From NCBI GenBank assembly GCA_030610815.1, contig JAUWRA010000002.1, positions 1-41,884 of the forward strand: DNA of 41,884 nucleotides, in the 5' to 3' direction. Shown here piece after piece: positions 7,369-15,214 of this stretch. This stretch comes from Methanosarcinales archaeon. Its GTDB lineage: Archaea; Halobacteriota; Methanosarcinia; Methanosarcinales; Methanocomedenaceae. Position 1 is the first letter of the stretch, and each line of letters starts with the position of its first letter. Under the pieces are notes generated by a model. It did not search any database and was not told the origin of the DNA. It saw only the letters and a program-made list of their open reading frames with translations. The translations under genes and the position numbers were made by a program.

Positions 7369-8712
7369 ATGACAAAGAAAGTGGCTATTATTGGTGCAGG
7401 TGCTGTGGGGATGACTGTAGCCACCTATTTGAAACGGCATACGGATCATGATGTTTTGGTATTTTCATCGGACACTTACACTGCGTACAGCCAGTGCGGG
7501 ATGCCCTTCGTACTGGAAGGTATTATATCTGATTTCCCTGACCTGATAGTAAGGCCGCCAGATACCTTTATTGAAATGGGTATAGACCTGCATATGGACA
7601 CAGAGGTCAGGCACATAGATGCCGGAAGCCAAAAAGTGATATCAGATTCTGGTGTTTTTGAATATGATCATCTGGTGATCGCTACTGGCAGTACACCTTT
7701 TATCCCGCCCATCCCCGGAATTCACTTAAGCGGCGTGTTTACCCTGCATACGCTATCGGATGGGATAGACATCAAGTCCAATATTAATGATAACAGCAGG
7801 GTGGTGGTTATTGGTGCGGGCGGGATAGGAATCGAAGTTGCAGCATCCCTGGCCAGGAGAGGGATTAATACCACATTGATCGGAACCCTGGCCCAGGTGC
7901 TTCCACTGACCCTTGATCCTGATATGGCATCATTTGTAGAGCAGCATCTTATCTCGATGGGTATCAGGGTAATGACAGGTACCAGTGTGGATTCTGTGAA
8001 TGGACAACAAAGGGTAGAATCGGTCAGTTATGGGGGTGAAATACTGCCGGCTGATGTTGTTATCGTCACTTCAGGACTCAAGCCATTGACATCGGTTGCC
8101 AGGGAGGCTGGCTATGATATAGGTCCCACAGGCGGCATTGTGACCGATGAGCGATTGAGGGTGAGCATGAATGGAGTGTTCCAGGATAATGTTTATTCAG
8201 GTGGTGAGTGCGCCCAGGTCTTTGATCTCATCACGGGTTCGCCTGTCATCAGCAGGCTGGGTTCGGCTGCCCGGAGGATGGCACGGGTTATTGGCGAGAA
8301 CCTTGCCGGCAAGGATGCTGTCTATCCACCTACATTAAGCCCAGGTGTGGTGGTGGCGGGGCATCTGGTGGCAGGTTCGGTGGGTATTACATCACATACG
8401 GCAAAAGTCCACGACATTAACATAATCAGCGGTAGTTCAAAGGGATATACCAGGGCCGGTTATTATCCGGGTGCTTTGCCCCTGTTCATTAAATTACTGT
8501 TCTCAAAAAAGAAGCTTGTAGGCGCACAGGTGGTGTCGGGCGAGGGTGTGAAAGAGAGGATAGATGCTCTTAGCTTTGCTATGCGTATGGGTGCCGAAGT
8601 GGACGACCTGCTGGATTGGGAGACCTCATACTCGCCGCCGGTTGCCATGGTCATTGACCCGGTAACGTTTGCGGCCGATGATGCAAAAAATAAGATGGAA
8701 GGTATAGCTTGA
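7369..8712 (+). CDS. CoA-disulfide reductase-like FAD/NAD(P)H oxidoreductase
   Basis: This 447-residue protein is of the pyridine nucleotide-disulfide oxidoreductase class. It has an N-terminal FAD motif G-A-G-A-V-G (9-14), a single redox Cys in Y-S-Q-C-G-M-P (C43) that matches the CoA-disulfide reductase/NADH oxidase/persulfide reductase subgroup, A-T-G-S-T-P (105-110), and a second dinucleotide site G-A-G-G-I-G (149-154). The C-terminal dimerisation domain is present. No rhodanese domain is fused. Reactions in this subgroup include reduction of CoA disulfide or polysulfide and water-forming NADH oxidation; the true substrate is unresolved. No Shine-Dalgarno is visible before the ATG. The stop codon overlaps the TTG start of rtcA, so the two are co-transcribed although functionally unrelated. 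Confidence 0.85.
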   Translation: MTKKVAIIGAGAVGMTVATYLKRHTDHDVLVFSSDTYTAYSQCGMPFVLEGIISDFPDLIVRPPDTFIEMGIDLHMDTEVRHIDAGSQKVISDSGVFEYDHLVIATGSTPFIPPIPGIHLSGVFTLHTLSDGIDIKSNINDNSRVVVIGAGGIGIEVAASLARRGINTTLIGTLAQVLPLTLDPDMASFVEQHLISMGIRVMTGTSVDSVNGQQRVESVSYGGEILPADVVIVTSGLKPLTSVAREAGYDIGPTGGIVTDERLRVSMNGVFQDNVYSGGECAQVFDLITGSPVISRLGSAARRMARVIGENLAGKDAVYPPTLSPGVVVAGHLVAGSVGITSHTAKVHDINIISGSSKGYTRAGYYPGALPLFIKLLFSKKKLVGAQVVSGEGVKERIDALSFAMRMGAEVDDLLDWETSYSPPVAMVIDPVTFAADDAKNKMEGIA

Positions 8713-9791
8713 TCAACATCGACGGCTCCTACGGTGAAGGCGGCGGCCAGATCATACGCACGGCTGTAGCACTGTCCGCTGTTACAGGAACTGAGGTAAC
8801 AATCAGCAATATCCGCAGCAACAGACCGAAACCCGGACTAAAGGCTCAGCATATGACTGCCATCAGGACGGCCGCTGACATGACCGGTGCCAGGTTATCG
8901 GGGCTGAAACCTGGTTCCACTGAACTCACATTTAGCCCTGGTGACATCTCGGGCGGTCATTACAACATAGATATCGGTACGGCAGGCAGTATCACACTAC
9001 TTCTCCAGTGCCTGATGCCTGTCGCCTCGGCAGCACAGGAACCAGTATCACTGGATATCACCGGCGGCACTGATGTGGCATGGTCACCTCCTATTGATTA
9101 TATAGCCCATGTGCTGCTGCCGGTACTTGCAGCTATGGGATTAAAGTGTAATATCAAGCTTCAACGCCGGGGTTACTATCCCAGGGGCGGCGGAAGGGTC
9201 ACTGCTATCATTCACCCGTCAGCATTGCGGGCTGTGGACCTGGATAAAGAGAAAGTGACGGATACGGAGAAGGAGGAGGAGATGGAGAAGGATACGGAGA
9301 AGGAGATAGAGAAGGAGTGGGAGGGGGGGAAGGAGAAAGAACCCTGTACAGTTTCAGGCATTTCGCATAGTTCAAACCTGCCGCCACACGTTATGCAGCG
9401 GCAGGCAGATGCAGCGGCAGCAGCACTGGAAAAGGCAGGCTATAGTTCATCCATTGATACATGGGCGGCCAACTCCCCATCTACCGGCAGCGGAATAACC
9501 CTTTGGTATGGGTATACCGGCGGCAGTGCCCTGGGCAAGCGGGGGCTGCCTGCCGAGAAGGTAGGCAAGGCTGCTGCTGGAGAGATAATTACAGAACTGG
9601 GCTCGGGGGCTGCGGTGGACGTGCACCTTGCCGACCAGTTGATTCCGTACATGGGGCTTGCCGGGGGCGGTAGCTTCACGGTTCGGGAGGTGTCCGGGCA
9701 TACCAGGACAAATATATGGGTAGTGGAGCAGTTTTTGGGAGTGGAGTTCAGGATAGAAGAAAAAAAGGATGTTTTCAAAATATCATTATGA
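8709..9791 (+). CDS. rtcA: RNA 3'-terminal phosphate cyclase RtcA, with a charged insert
   Basis: This is 360 residues from a TTG start inside the stop of the previous gene; the opening M-I-N-I-D-G-S-Y-G-E-G-G-G-Q is the family's N-terminus, which fixes the start. RtcA uses ATP to turn RNA 3'-phosphates into 2',3'-cyclic phosphates. The adenylylated His of the family corresponds to H331 in S-G-H-T-R-T-N. The core is complete. The oddity is a Lys/Glu-rich stretch at about 177-211, encoded by a purine-only-like repeat, sitting right after G-G-G-R-V-T-A-I and lengthening the protein relative to the usual roughly 340 residues. The last bases overlap the tail of kptA on the opposite strand, placing two RNA-end enzymes side by side. 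Confidence 0.9.
   Translation: MINIDGSYGEGGGQIIRTAVALSAVTGTEVTISNIRSNRPKPGLKAQHMTAIRTAADMTGARLSGLKPGSTELTFSPGDISGGHYNIDIGTAGSITLLLQCLMPVASAAQEPVSLDITGGTDVAWSPPIDYIAHVLLPVLAAMGLKCNIKLQRRGYYPRGGGRVTAIIHPSALRAVDLDKEKVTDTEKEEEMEKDTEKEIEKEWEGGKEKEPCTVSGISHSSNLPPHVMQRQADAAAAALEKAGYSSSIDTWAANSPSTGSGITLWYGYTGGSALGKRGLPAEKVGKAAAGEIITELGSGAAVDVHLADQLIPYMGLAGGGSFTVREVSGHTRTNIWVVEQFLGVEFRIEEKKDVFKISL
9237..9341 (+). repeat. GAGAAGGA purine-rich microsatellite inside rtcA
   Basis: About 100 bases are built from imperfect repeats of GATACGGAGAAGGAG and GAGAAGGAGATAGAG, in frame with rtcA and encoding only charged residues (K, E, D, T). Nothing similar is seen elsewhere in the window. Confidence 0.8.
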
Positions 9792-10412
9792 TTCCGGCTC
9801 GGTGATTTCCAGGTACTCGGGCGGTATCTCCTCAGACAGCACGATATACTTGTTCACCACCATCATTTCCACACCACCTTCCATAGCAGCAAAGGCATCC
9901 ACCCTGAAGATAACCGGATTCTCAGTATGTACACTGGCAGCCTCCACGGCCTTCTCATAAGTGGAACTCTGGTGCACATATCTCTGGCGCACAGGCCTGA
10001 TTCCCATCTCCTGTATCATATCTGCTTCTTCCTGGCTGGCACCGTAATATACAAACTCCAGGTCGTTCTCAGGAAAATCCAGGTCAATGTTAACCGAGTG
10101 TCCGTATCTGGCCCTGATATTTTTGCCTGATAGCTGGTATCTGTCCTTCTTATCAGATTCCACCATTGCCATCAACCTGTTATGGGATGCCCAGGGATAT
10201 CTTGTCATCATAACATCCACCAGCACATCAATATCTACCCAACCATGCTGGTTCATGGCCAGCCCAAGGTCATCCGGAAAATGCCGCAATGCTCCGGAAA
10301 GGAACCGACCCATTCGTTCAGTGCGCTCATCATCCAGCACATAACTGCCAGCCTCGCCGCATTGACATACTTCTCCTCTGAAAAAACCATGTTTCGGACA
10401 CTTTCGTATCAT
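9786..10412 (-). CDS. kptA: RNA 2'-phosphotransferase KptA/Tpt1
   Basis: This is a 208-residue protein. KptA moves an internal or terminal RNA 2'-phosphate to NAD+, giving ADP-ribose cyclic phosphate and nicotinamide. An archaeal N-terminal zinc-binding knuckle is visible (C5, H8, C16, C18). L-S-x-x-L-R-H (R43, H44), R-A-R-Y-G-H-S (R100-S106), and Y-G-A-S with the later G-I-R-P-V-R-Q-R-Y-V-H segment carry the conserved basic residues of the active site. The gene converges on rtcA with a 6-base overlap. A TATA-like TTTATAAG around 10437-10445 lies about 27 bases before the ATG, so the message is probably leaderless or nearly so. Function in tRNA splicing or RNA repair is known for the family; its archaeal substrate is not clear. 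Confidence 0.9.
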   Translation of the reverse strand: MIRKCPKHGFFRGEVCQCGEAGSYVLDDERTERMGRFLSGALRHFPDDLGLAMNQHGWVDIDVLVDVMMTRYPWASHNRLMAMVESDKKDRYQLSGKNIRARYGHSVNIDLDFPENDLEFVYYGASQEEADMIQEMGIRPVRQRYVHQSSTYEKAVEAASVHTENPVIFRVDAFAAMEGGVEMMVVNKYIVLSEEIPPEYLEITEPES

Positions 10413-10466
10413 ACAACCAGCAATATTATTAATACATCTTATAAACCTTATTAATCGTTTGAAAAA

Positions 10467-10505
10467 ACAATGTATATTTTAACATTGTAACAAATATAAC
10501 ATTGT
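10467..10505. promoter_or_regulatory. Operator-like triple ACAATGT/ACATTGT site
   Basis: ACAATGT (10467-10473) and ACATTGT (10482-10488) form a perfect 7-base inverted repeat, and a second ACATTGT follows at 10499-10505, giving a 10-base direct repeat AACATTGTAA with 17-base spacing. It lies between divergent kptA and the acyl-CoA synthetase genes, over the likely promoter of the latter. The regulator is unknown. Confidence 0.5.
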
Positions 10506-10553
10506 AATAACTGCATGAACTTGTGGATGTGAGATTCCCCTGACTATCAAAAA

Positions 10554-11966
10554 ATGGGTCTAATATCGACCGAACGTGAACTATATGGAGAAATACAACT
10601 GACGTTAAAAGCAATATTCGAACCGGAATCTATAGCCGTTATCGGGGCATCGGCAACACCAGGTAAATGGGGTTATACCATACTGAAGAACATGCTGGGC
10701 AATGGGTTTCCCGGTCCTGTATATCCTGTGAACCCGAAGGCAACGGACATACTTGAGCAGACATGTTATCCTTCTGTGCTGGATATACCGGGTCCTGTTG
10801 ACCTGGCAGTTATCGTTGTACCCATATCCCATGCACTTGCAGTAACAGAAGAATGCGGCAAGAAGGGAGTTAAAGGCATTATCATGGTCACCGCAGGGTT
10901 CAGCGAAGTGGGTGGCGAGGGTAAGCAGCTTGAAGAACAGTTGATGGGGATTGTTGACCGATACGGCATAAGGCTGATCGGCCCGAACACATTGGGAGTG
11001 GTCAATGCCCATGCAGGCATGAATGCCAGCATTATCTCCAAACTACCTGCAAAGGGTGGGATATCCTTTATCACCCAGAGCGGTACACTGGGACTGGCCC
11101 TGGCTGACTGGACAATGGAGATGGGGATCGGCCTGAATATCGTGGTAAGCACTGGCAACAAGGCCAATGTTGATGATGTGGACTTACTGGAATATCTTGT
11201 TGATGACAAACAGACAGATGTGATCGCAATGTACATTGAGGGTATCGATCACGGTCGGGAGTTTATGGAACTGGCCAAGGGCATATCCAAACCCATTCTT
11301 GCGGTAAAGGCTGGCCGGACCCGGAGCGGTTCAAAGGCCGTATTCTCACACACAGGTAGTCTGGCAGGCTCGGATGATGTTTATAGTGCCGCTTTCAAAC
11401 AGGCAGGTATTATCAGGATCGAGAATATTGATGATCTTTTTGATTCTGCACTGGCCCTTTCGGTCCAGCCCGCACCCGTGGGCAACAGGGTGGGAATAAT
11501 TTCCAATGGCGGCGGTGCCAGTATCATAGCATCTGACACATGTGAACGTCTGGGTTTGACAATACCGGGCCTTGAGCCAGGGACAAGAGCCAGTATCAAG
11601 GAACTGGTCCCAAAGTTCGCATCATACAGCAATCCGGTAGATACGGCCGGACTGGCATCCTACGAGACCTATAACGGTATCGTCAAACATATGTTGCGTG
11701 ACCCCAATATCGATGCGTTGATCGTAATCTATGTGCATACCGTGATGTGGGATTCACGCATTCCGGCAAATGCCATTGTAGATATTCACCGCGATAGATG
11801 TATTAAACCAGTAATAACATGCTGGCTTGGAGGTGCGGGCACAGAAGCGGGGATAGATATTTTAAAAACTGGCGGTCTTCCCAATTACCCTGTACCCGAA
11901 AGGGCTGTTAAGGCCCTGGCATCCCTGGTCAAGCATCATGGGTTTTTAGAGAAGGTGAAGGAATGA
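10554..11966 (+). CDS. acdA: ADP-forming acetyl/acyl-CoA synthetase, alpha subunit
   Basis: This 470-residue protein has the usual length for a separate alpha subunit. Order of domains: CoA-binding Rossmann fold (I-A-V-I-G-A-S at 27-33), succinyl-CoA-ligase-like domain (I-G-P-N-T-L-G at 142-148; T-Q-S-G-T-L-G at 174-180), and the second ligase domain with the phosphohistidine loop S-H-T-G-S-L-A-G (H266). The enzyme converts acyl-CoA, ADP and phosphate to acid, CoA and ATP. The first about 17 residues before the conserved L-K-A-I-F-E-P-E-S are unusual, and no clear ribosome site precedes the ATG, so the true start could be slightly downstream. It overlaps the beta gene by four bases (ATGA). 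In ANME-type archaea this enzyme is a source of ATP from acetyl-CoA. Confidence 0.88.
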   Translation: MGLISTERELYGEIQLTLKAIFEPESIAVIGASATPGKWGYTILKNMLGNGFPGPVYPVNPKATDILEQTCYPSVLDIPGPVDLAVIVVPISHALAVTEECGKKGVKGIIMVTAGFSEVGGEGKQLEEQLMGIVDRYGIRLIGPNTLGVVNAHAGMNASIISKLPAKGGISFITQSGTLGLALADWTMEMGIGLNIVVSTGNKANVDDVDLLEYLVDDKQTDVIAMYIEGIDHGREFMELAKGISKPILAVKAGRTRSGSKAVFSHTGSLAGSDDVYSAAFKQAGIIRIENIDDLFDSALALSVQPAPVGNRVGIISNGGGASIIASDTCERLGLTIPGLEPGTRASIKELVPKFASYSNPVDTAGLASYETYNGIVKHMLRDPNIDALIVIYVHTVMWDSRIPANAIVDIHRDRCIKPVITCWLGGAGTEAGIDILKTGGLPNYPVPERAVKALASLVKHHGFLEKVKE

Positions 11967-12610
11967 ACGGGAATGAGGAACGGCTCTGGAAATTGTTAAG
12001 TGACTGGAATATTCCCGTGCTCCCAACGGCTGCAGTATCTTCACCCGGGGCTGCAGTGGAAGTGGCCAAAACCCTGGGTCATCCTGTTGTAATGAAACTC
12101 CTTTCTCCTGATATCACTCATAAAAGCGATGTGGGTGGCGTTATACTTGACCTGGGTTCGGATAAGGAGGTAAAGGATGCATATCATGGGATGATGAAGT
12201 CTGTGAAACAGCACCTGCCGGAAGCCAGGATCGAAGGAGTAGTACTGCAGAAGATGGCCGAACCCGGACTTGAAGTGATTGTCGGTGCTAAACTGGACCC
12301 TCAGTTCGGTCATGTGATCATGTTCGGCCTGGGTGGTATATTTGTGGAGATATGCAGGGATGTTTCCTTCAGGGTTACACCAGTGGACAGGGAGATGGCA
12401 CGGGAGATGGTATTGGAGATTAAGGGCAGTCCTATCATTGAAGGTACGAGAGGCAGGGAACCTGCTGATCTGGAAGCCATTATTGATGTGATCACTGTAT
12501 TATCCTCTATGCTTGAGAAGAATCCTGATATTACTGAGATTGATATTAACCCGTTGATCGTGTATTCTCGGGGCTCGGTAGCAGTGGATGCAAGGATGCT
12601 TACAAAATGA
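11963..12610 (+). CDS. acdB: ADP-forming acetyl/acyl-CoA synthetase, beta subunit (ATP-grasp)
   Basis: This 215-residue ATP-grasp protein fits the separate beta subunit (about 230 residues). Recognisable parts are the N-terminal substrate segment, V-M-K-L-L-S-P-D-I-T-H-K-S-D-V-G-G-V, the nucleotide-binding G-L-E-V-I-V-G-A, F-G-L-G-G-I-F-V-E, and the C-terminal E-I-D-I-N-P-L metal-binding motif. It starts within the alpha stop codon (ATGA), so the two are translated together in equal amount. It binds ADP/ATP and accepts phosphate from the alpha-subunit His. Confidence 0.88.
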   Translation: MNGNEERLWKLLSDWNIPVLPTAAVSSPGAAVEVAKTLGHPVVMKLLSPDITHKSDVGGVILDLGSDKEVKDAYHGMMKSVKQHLPEARIEGVVLQKMAEPGLEVIVGAKLDPQFGHVIMFGLGGIFVEICRDVSFRVTPVDREMAREMVLEIKGSPIIEGTRGREPADLEAIIDVITVLSSMLEKNPDITEIDINPLIVYSRGSVAVDARMLTK

Positions 12611-12732
12611 TTAAATATTGGTTTTTCAATGTATAGGAAATTATATCTTTTCTTGAAAGGTTTCATCAGTAAAATATATGTAGAATAGCTGAAAATTATT
12701 ATTACCCATATTGATTTCAGTGAGGTGGCGAA

Positions 12733-13002
12733 ATGGAAAATGACGATGTAGTATATGTCGGTAACAAACCAGTGATGAACTATGTACTTGCAGTGGTAAC
12801 CCAGTTCAATAGTGGTACCAATAAAGTAACTATCAAAGCACGCGGCAGGGCCATTTCAAGAGCTGTTGATGTTGCGGAAGTGGTGAGGAACAGGTTCCTT
12901 GATAATGTGGAAGTGAAGGATATTCTCATATCCACAGAAAAGGTAACATCGGACCGCGGCGAAACCAACGTATCAGCAATGGAAATAACAATAGGGAAGT
13001 AG
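12733..13002 (+). CDS. albA: Alba, chromatin/RNA-binding protein
   Basis: This 89-residue basic protein has the Alba fold signature: [12 protein letters not shown] at 7-18 (K12 is the DNA-binding Lys position), [16 protein letters not shown] at about 36-51, and a C-terminal A-M-E-I-T-I. Alba dimers coat DNA and RNA in many archaea. GAGGTG eight bases before the ATG supports the start. It is apparently monocistronic or paired with the next gene 39 bases on. Confidence 0.92.
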   Translation: MENDDVVYVGNKPVMNYVLAVVTQFNSGTNKVTIKARGRAISRAVDVAEVVRNRFLDNVEVKDILISTEKVTSDRGETNVSAMEITIGK

Positions 13003-13041
13003 TATTATTTTATATTTTATTCGCTCAAAGCATCAGGTTCC

Positions 13042-13602
13042 ATGAAAATAGAGATACTATCCGGCACCCTGGATTATGACGGCTCCCAGATAGAGCCGCT
13101 GTGGGCATATTCAAAAGATATTCCCGGGGACAGCATTGTGTTGTTCAGGGGGGCTATGGATATTCCGGATTCAAATATCAAGGACCTGGAAGACCTGCAA
13201 AATAATCTAGCTATCAAGGGCGGGGATATGCTGCACTTCATAGTTGAGCGGTTCGATTCTCCGGGCAGCATAAGGCTTGCATATTATATGCAGCGCTTGC
13301 TGGTTGTCTGTGCTAAAGATGTCTTATTTCACCACGGCATAGAATCGATACGCAACGGTGATGATCTTTTTATTGGTAGTGGTAAATTGACTGTTAGCAT
13401 AGCATCTGCGGGGATTTCCTCTGAGAAAATACATTTAGGCATTAATATTTCATGTAATGGCACGCCTCCAGATGTGGAAATTGCCTGTCTGACAGATCTG
13501 GGCATTACTGATTTTATGGGCATGGGGACGGAGATTGCCACTGCTTTTGCAGCCGAAGTCGATGATATAGAGTCTGACATTGTGAAAACAAAGGGACTTT
13601 GA
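13042..13602 (+). CDS. DUF366-like conserved archaeal protein
   Basis: This is a soluble protein of 186 residues. The opening with L-D-Y-D-G-S-Q-I-E-P-L-W-A-Y matches what I remember of DUF366, a family largely restricted to archaea and of unknown function; I believe it is distantly related to biotin/lipoate-ligase folds, but I cannot verify that. It has no Cys clusters, signal peptide or membrane segments. AGGTTCC before the ATG is a poor ribosome site. It may be co-transcribed with albA. Confidence 0.6.
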   Translation: MKIEILSGTLDYDGSQIEPLWAYSKDIPGDSIVLFRGAMDIPDSNIKDLEDLQNNLAIKGGDMLHFIVERFDSPGSIRLAYYMQRLLVVCAKDVLFHHGIESIRNGDDLFIGSGKLTVSIASAGISSEKIHLGINISCNGTPPDVEIACLTDLGITDFMGMGTEIATAFAAEVDDIESDIVKTKGL

Positions 13603-13647
13603 CCTGACCATTTCAGTACATAAAGTATGACTTTGTATACTCAAGTT

Positions 13648-13682
13648 AATCCAACTGACAAGAGGATTTTCTTGTTGGGATT
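13648..13682. terminator. Imperfect hairpin after the DUF366-like gene
   Basis: ACAAG pairs with CTTGT around an 8-base loop, extended with a bulge by AATCC and GGATT. It lies 46 bases after the stop and about 70 before the fpo promoter. It may be a terminator, but no strong T-tract follows. Confidence 0.3.
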
Positions 13683-13751
13683 ATAAGTTTAACCTGCTAT
13701 TCTCGATAACGAAACACGGGACCATTAAAATCTCATGAACATTTCATAACA

Positions 13752-13800
13752 TTTTTATACATAGAATTTAACTCTCAATATCGAAAGGACATATAGGTGA
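13752..13800 (+). promoter_or_regulatory. Promoter and ribosome site of the fpo operon
   Basis: TTTTTATAC (13752-13760) is a good TATA box, predicting a start near 13780-13785. AGGTGA (13795-13800) precedes the fpoA ATG at 13805. No other promoter of this quality is seen before the terminator at 24.07 kb, consistent with one long transcript. Confidence 0.55.
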
Positions 13801-13804
13801 TGAT

Positions 13805-14203
13805 ATGGAGGAAATTATTGATAATTTTATACCTGTAGCTATTTTCATTCTATTTGGTTTAGTAATACCCTTGGCAATAATGTTTATTGTAAAGCAGATA
13901 TCGCCGAGGAGCAAGACGCTAGCTAAGTTCACAACCTATGAAAGTGGTTCTGTGCCCACCGGTAGTGCGAACATGATGTTCAATGTCGAATATTACGCAT
14001 ATGCAATACTTTTTGTATTGTTTGATGTTGAATTGTTGTTCCTTTATCCATGGGTTACTGTTTATGTGAATGAAGCTGTGATTACATCTACACCAGGTTT
14101 TACTACAGGATTTAGCATTTTAGCGATGGTATTGTTTATGATTGTTGTACTATTAGGACTTATATATGAATGGAAGAAGGGGGTCTTGGAATGGGTGAGA
14201 TAA
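13805..14203 (+). CDS. fpoA: F420H2 dehydrogenase subunit FpoA
   Basis: This 132-residue NuoA-like membrane subunit has three hydrophobic segments (about 10-30, 60-85 and 95-120) and the conserved loop T-T-Y-E-S-G-S-V-P-T-G-S-A. The matching acidic run F-D-V-E-L-L-F-L-Y-P-W of NuoA/ND3 is present. In Fpo it helps link the peripheral arm to the membrane arm near the quinone-like (methanophenazine) site. It is the first gene of the operon, and its end overlaps fpoB. Confidence 0.93.
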   Translation: MEEIIDNFIPVAIFILFGLVIPLAIMFIVKQISPRSKTLAKFTTYESGSVPTGSANMMFNVEYYAYAILFVLFDVELLFLYPWVTVYVNEAVITSTPGFTTGFSILAMVLFMIVVLLGLIYEWKKGVLEWVR

Positions 14204-14733
14204 AGACAGAGCTTCCACCGAATGTGGTGGTCACTACTAACAGTGCAATAAATGAGTTCATTAAAAATTCACCGCTCCAGAAAATTGTAAACTGGGGTAG
14301 AAAGAACTCGTTATGGTTTATGACCCATCCAATGGGTTGCTGCGGAATTGAACAAATATGCGTAGGTGTAGCCCATTATGATACAGATAGGTTTGGTATC
14401 ATCCCGAGGTGTTCCCCGAGACAGGCTGATGTAATGATGATCAGTGGTTATGTTAGCAAGAAATATCTACCTGCTCTAAAAAGGGTATGGGACCAGATGT
14501 TAGAACCTAGGTGGATATTGATGATGGGTGAGTGTGCAATCTCCGGTGGTCCCTGGTGGGAATCATATAGTACAGTCACGCATCTTGATGAAATATTCCC
14601 TGTGGATATTTATATTCCCGGTTGTCCGCCAAGACCCGAAGCCCTTTTGCAGGGATTCATTGAACTTCAGAAAAAGATCGTGGCTGAGCAAGACAGGACT
14701 GTAATACCAAATCCAGGAGAAGGTGGTGAGTAA
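14191..14733 (+). CDS. fpoB: F420H2 dehydrogenase subunit FpoB
   Basis: This is 180 residues from the ATG at 14191, preceded by AGGGGGT; an in-frame ATG seven codons earlier (14170) lies deeper in fpoA and is less likely. It is NuoB/PSST-like and binds the terminal [4Fe-4S] cluster N2 through C50, C51, C115 and C145. The family segments H-P-M-G-C-C-G-I-E and G-C-P-P-R-P-E-A-L are intact. It delivers electrons to methanophenazine. Confidence 0.95.
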   Translation: MGEIKTELPPNVVVTTNSAINEFIKNSPLQKIVNWGRKNSLWFMTHPMGCCGIEQICVGVAHYDTDRFGIIPRCSPRQADVMMISGYVSKKYLPALKRVWDQMLEPRWILMMGECAISGGPWWESYSTVTHLDEIFPVDIYIPGCPPRPEALLQGFIELQKKIVAEQDRTVIPNPGEGGE

Positions 14734-14736
14734 AAT

Positions 14737-15204
14737 ATGGGAGATGAAAAGATCGATAAAACCATCATGATTGAACTGTCAAATACGTTCAAGGATGCAG
14801 TTTCTGATGTGGATGTCCCCTCACCTAACAGGGCGGTAGCAAGAATAGATCCAGGTAAAGTAAAAGAGATCATGCAGTTTTTACTTGACAACGGTTTCGA
14901 CCATCTTTCCTGTATATCAGGTGTGGATTATCCTCCTGATAAGATAGAGGTGGTATATCATGTCACATCATATTCGGCACCGTTGGTCATAACATTAAAA
15001 GCTTCAGTACCAAGAGATGATCCGAAAATAGATTCACTATGTGGTATCTACTGGAATGCAAACTGGTATGAACGGGAAACGTATGAACTTTATGGGATCA
15101 AATTTACTGATTGTCCGTATATGAAGGTCCTATTGCTGATAGACGAAATGGAAGGAGAATGGCCACTGCGTAAAGATTACGCTGGGTATCCCGATCTAAC
15201 ATAG
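14737..15204 (+). CDS. fpoC: F420H2 dehydrogenase subunit FpoC
   Basis: This 155-residue NuoC (30 kDa)-like peripheral subunit carries the signature W-Y-E-R-E-T-Y-E-L-Y-G-I and the C-terminal P-L-R-K-D-Y-A-G-Y. It begins four bases after fpoB with GGTGAG as ribosome site. Separate FpoC and FpoD, rather than a NuoCD fusion, is the arrangement known in Methanosarcina. Confidence 0.93.
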   Translation: MGDEKIDKTIMIELSNTFKDAVSDVDVPSPNRAVARIDPGKVKEIMQFLLDNGFDHLSCISGVDYPPDKIEVVYHVTSYSAPLVITLKASVPRDDPKIDSLCGIYWNANWYERETYELYGIKFTDCPYMKVLLLIDEMEGEWPLRKDYAGYPDLT

Positions 15205-15214
15205 GTGATGAACA

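Noticed and set aside
9440-9778. Minus-strand frame of 112 codons inside rtcA
   Set aside because: Antisense shadow of a conserved enzyme; no ribosome site or recognisable motif.
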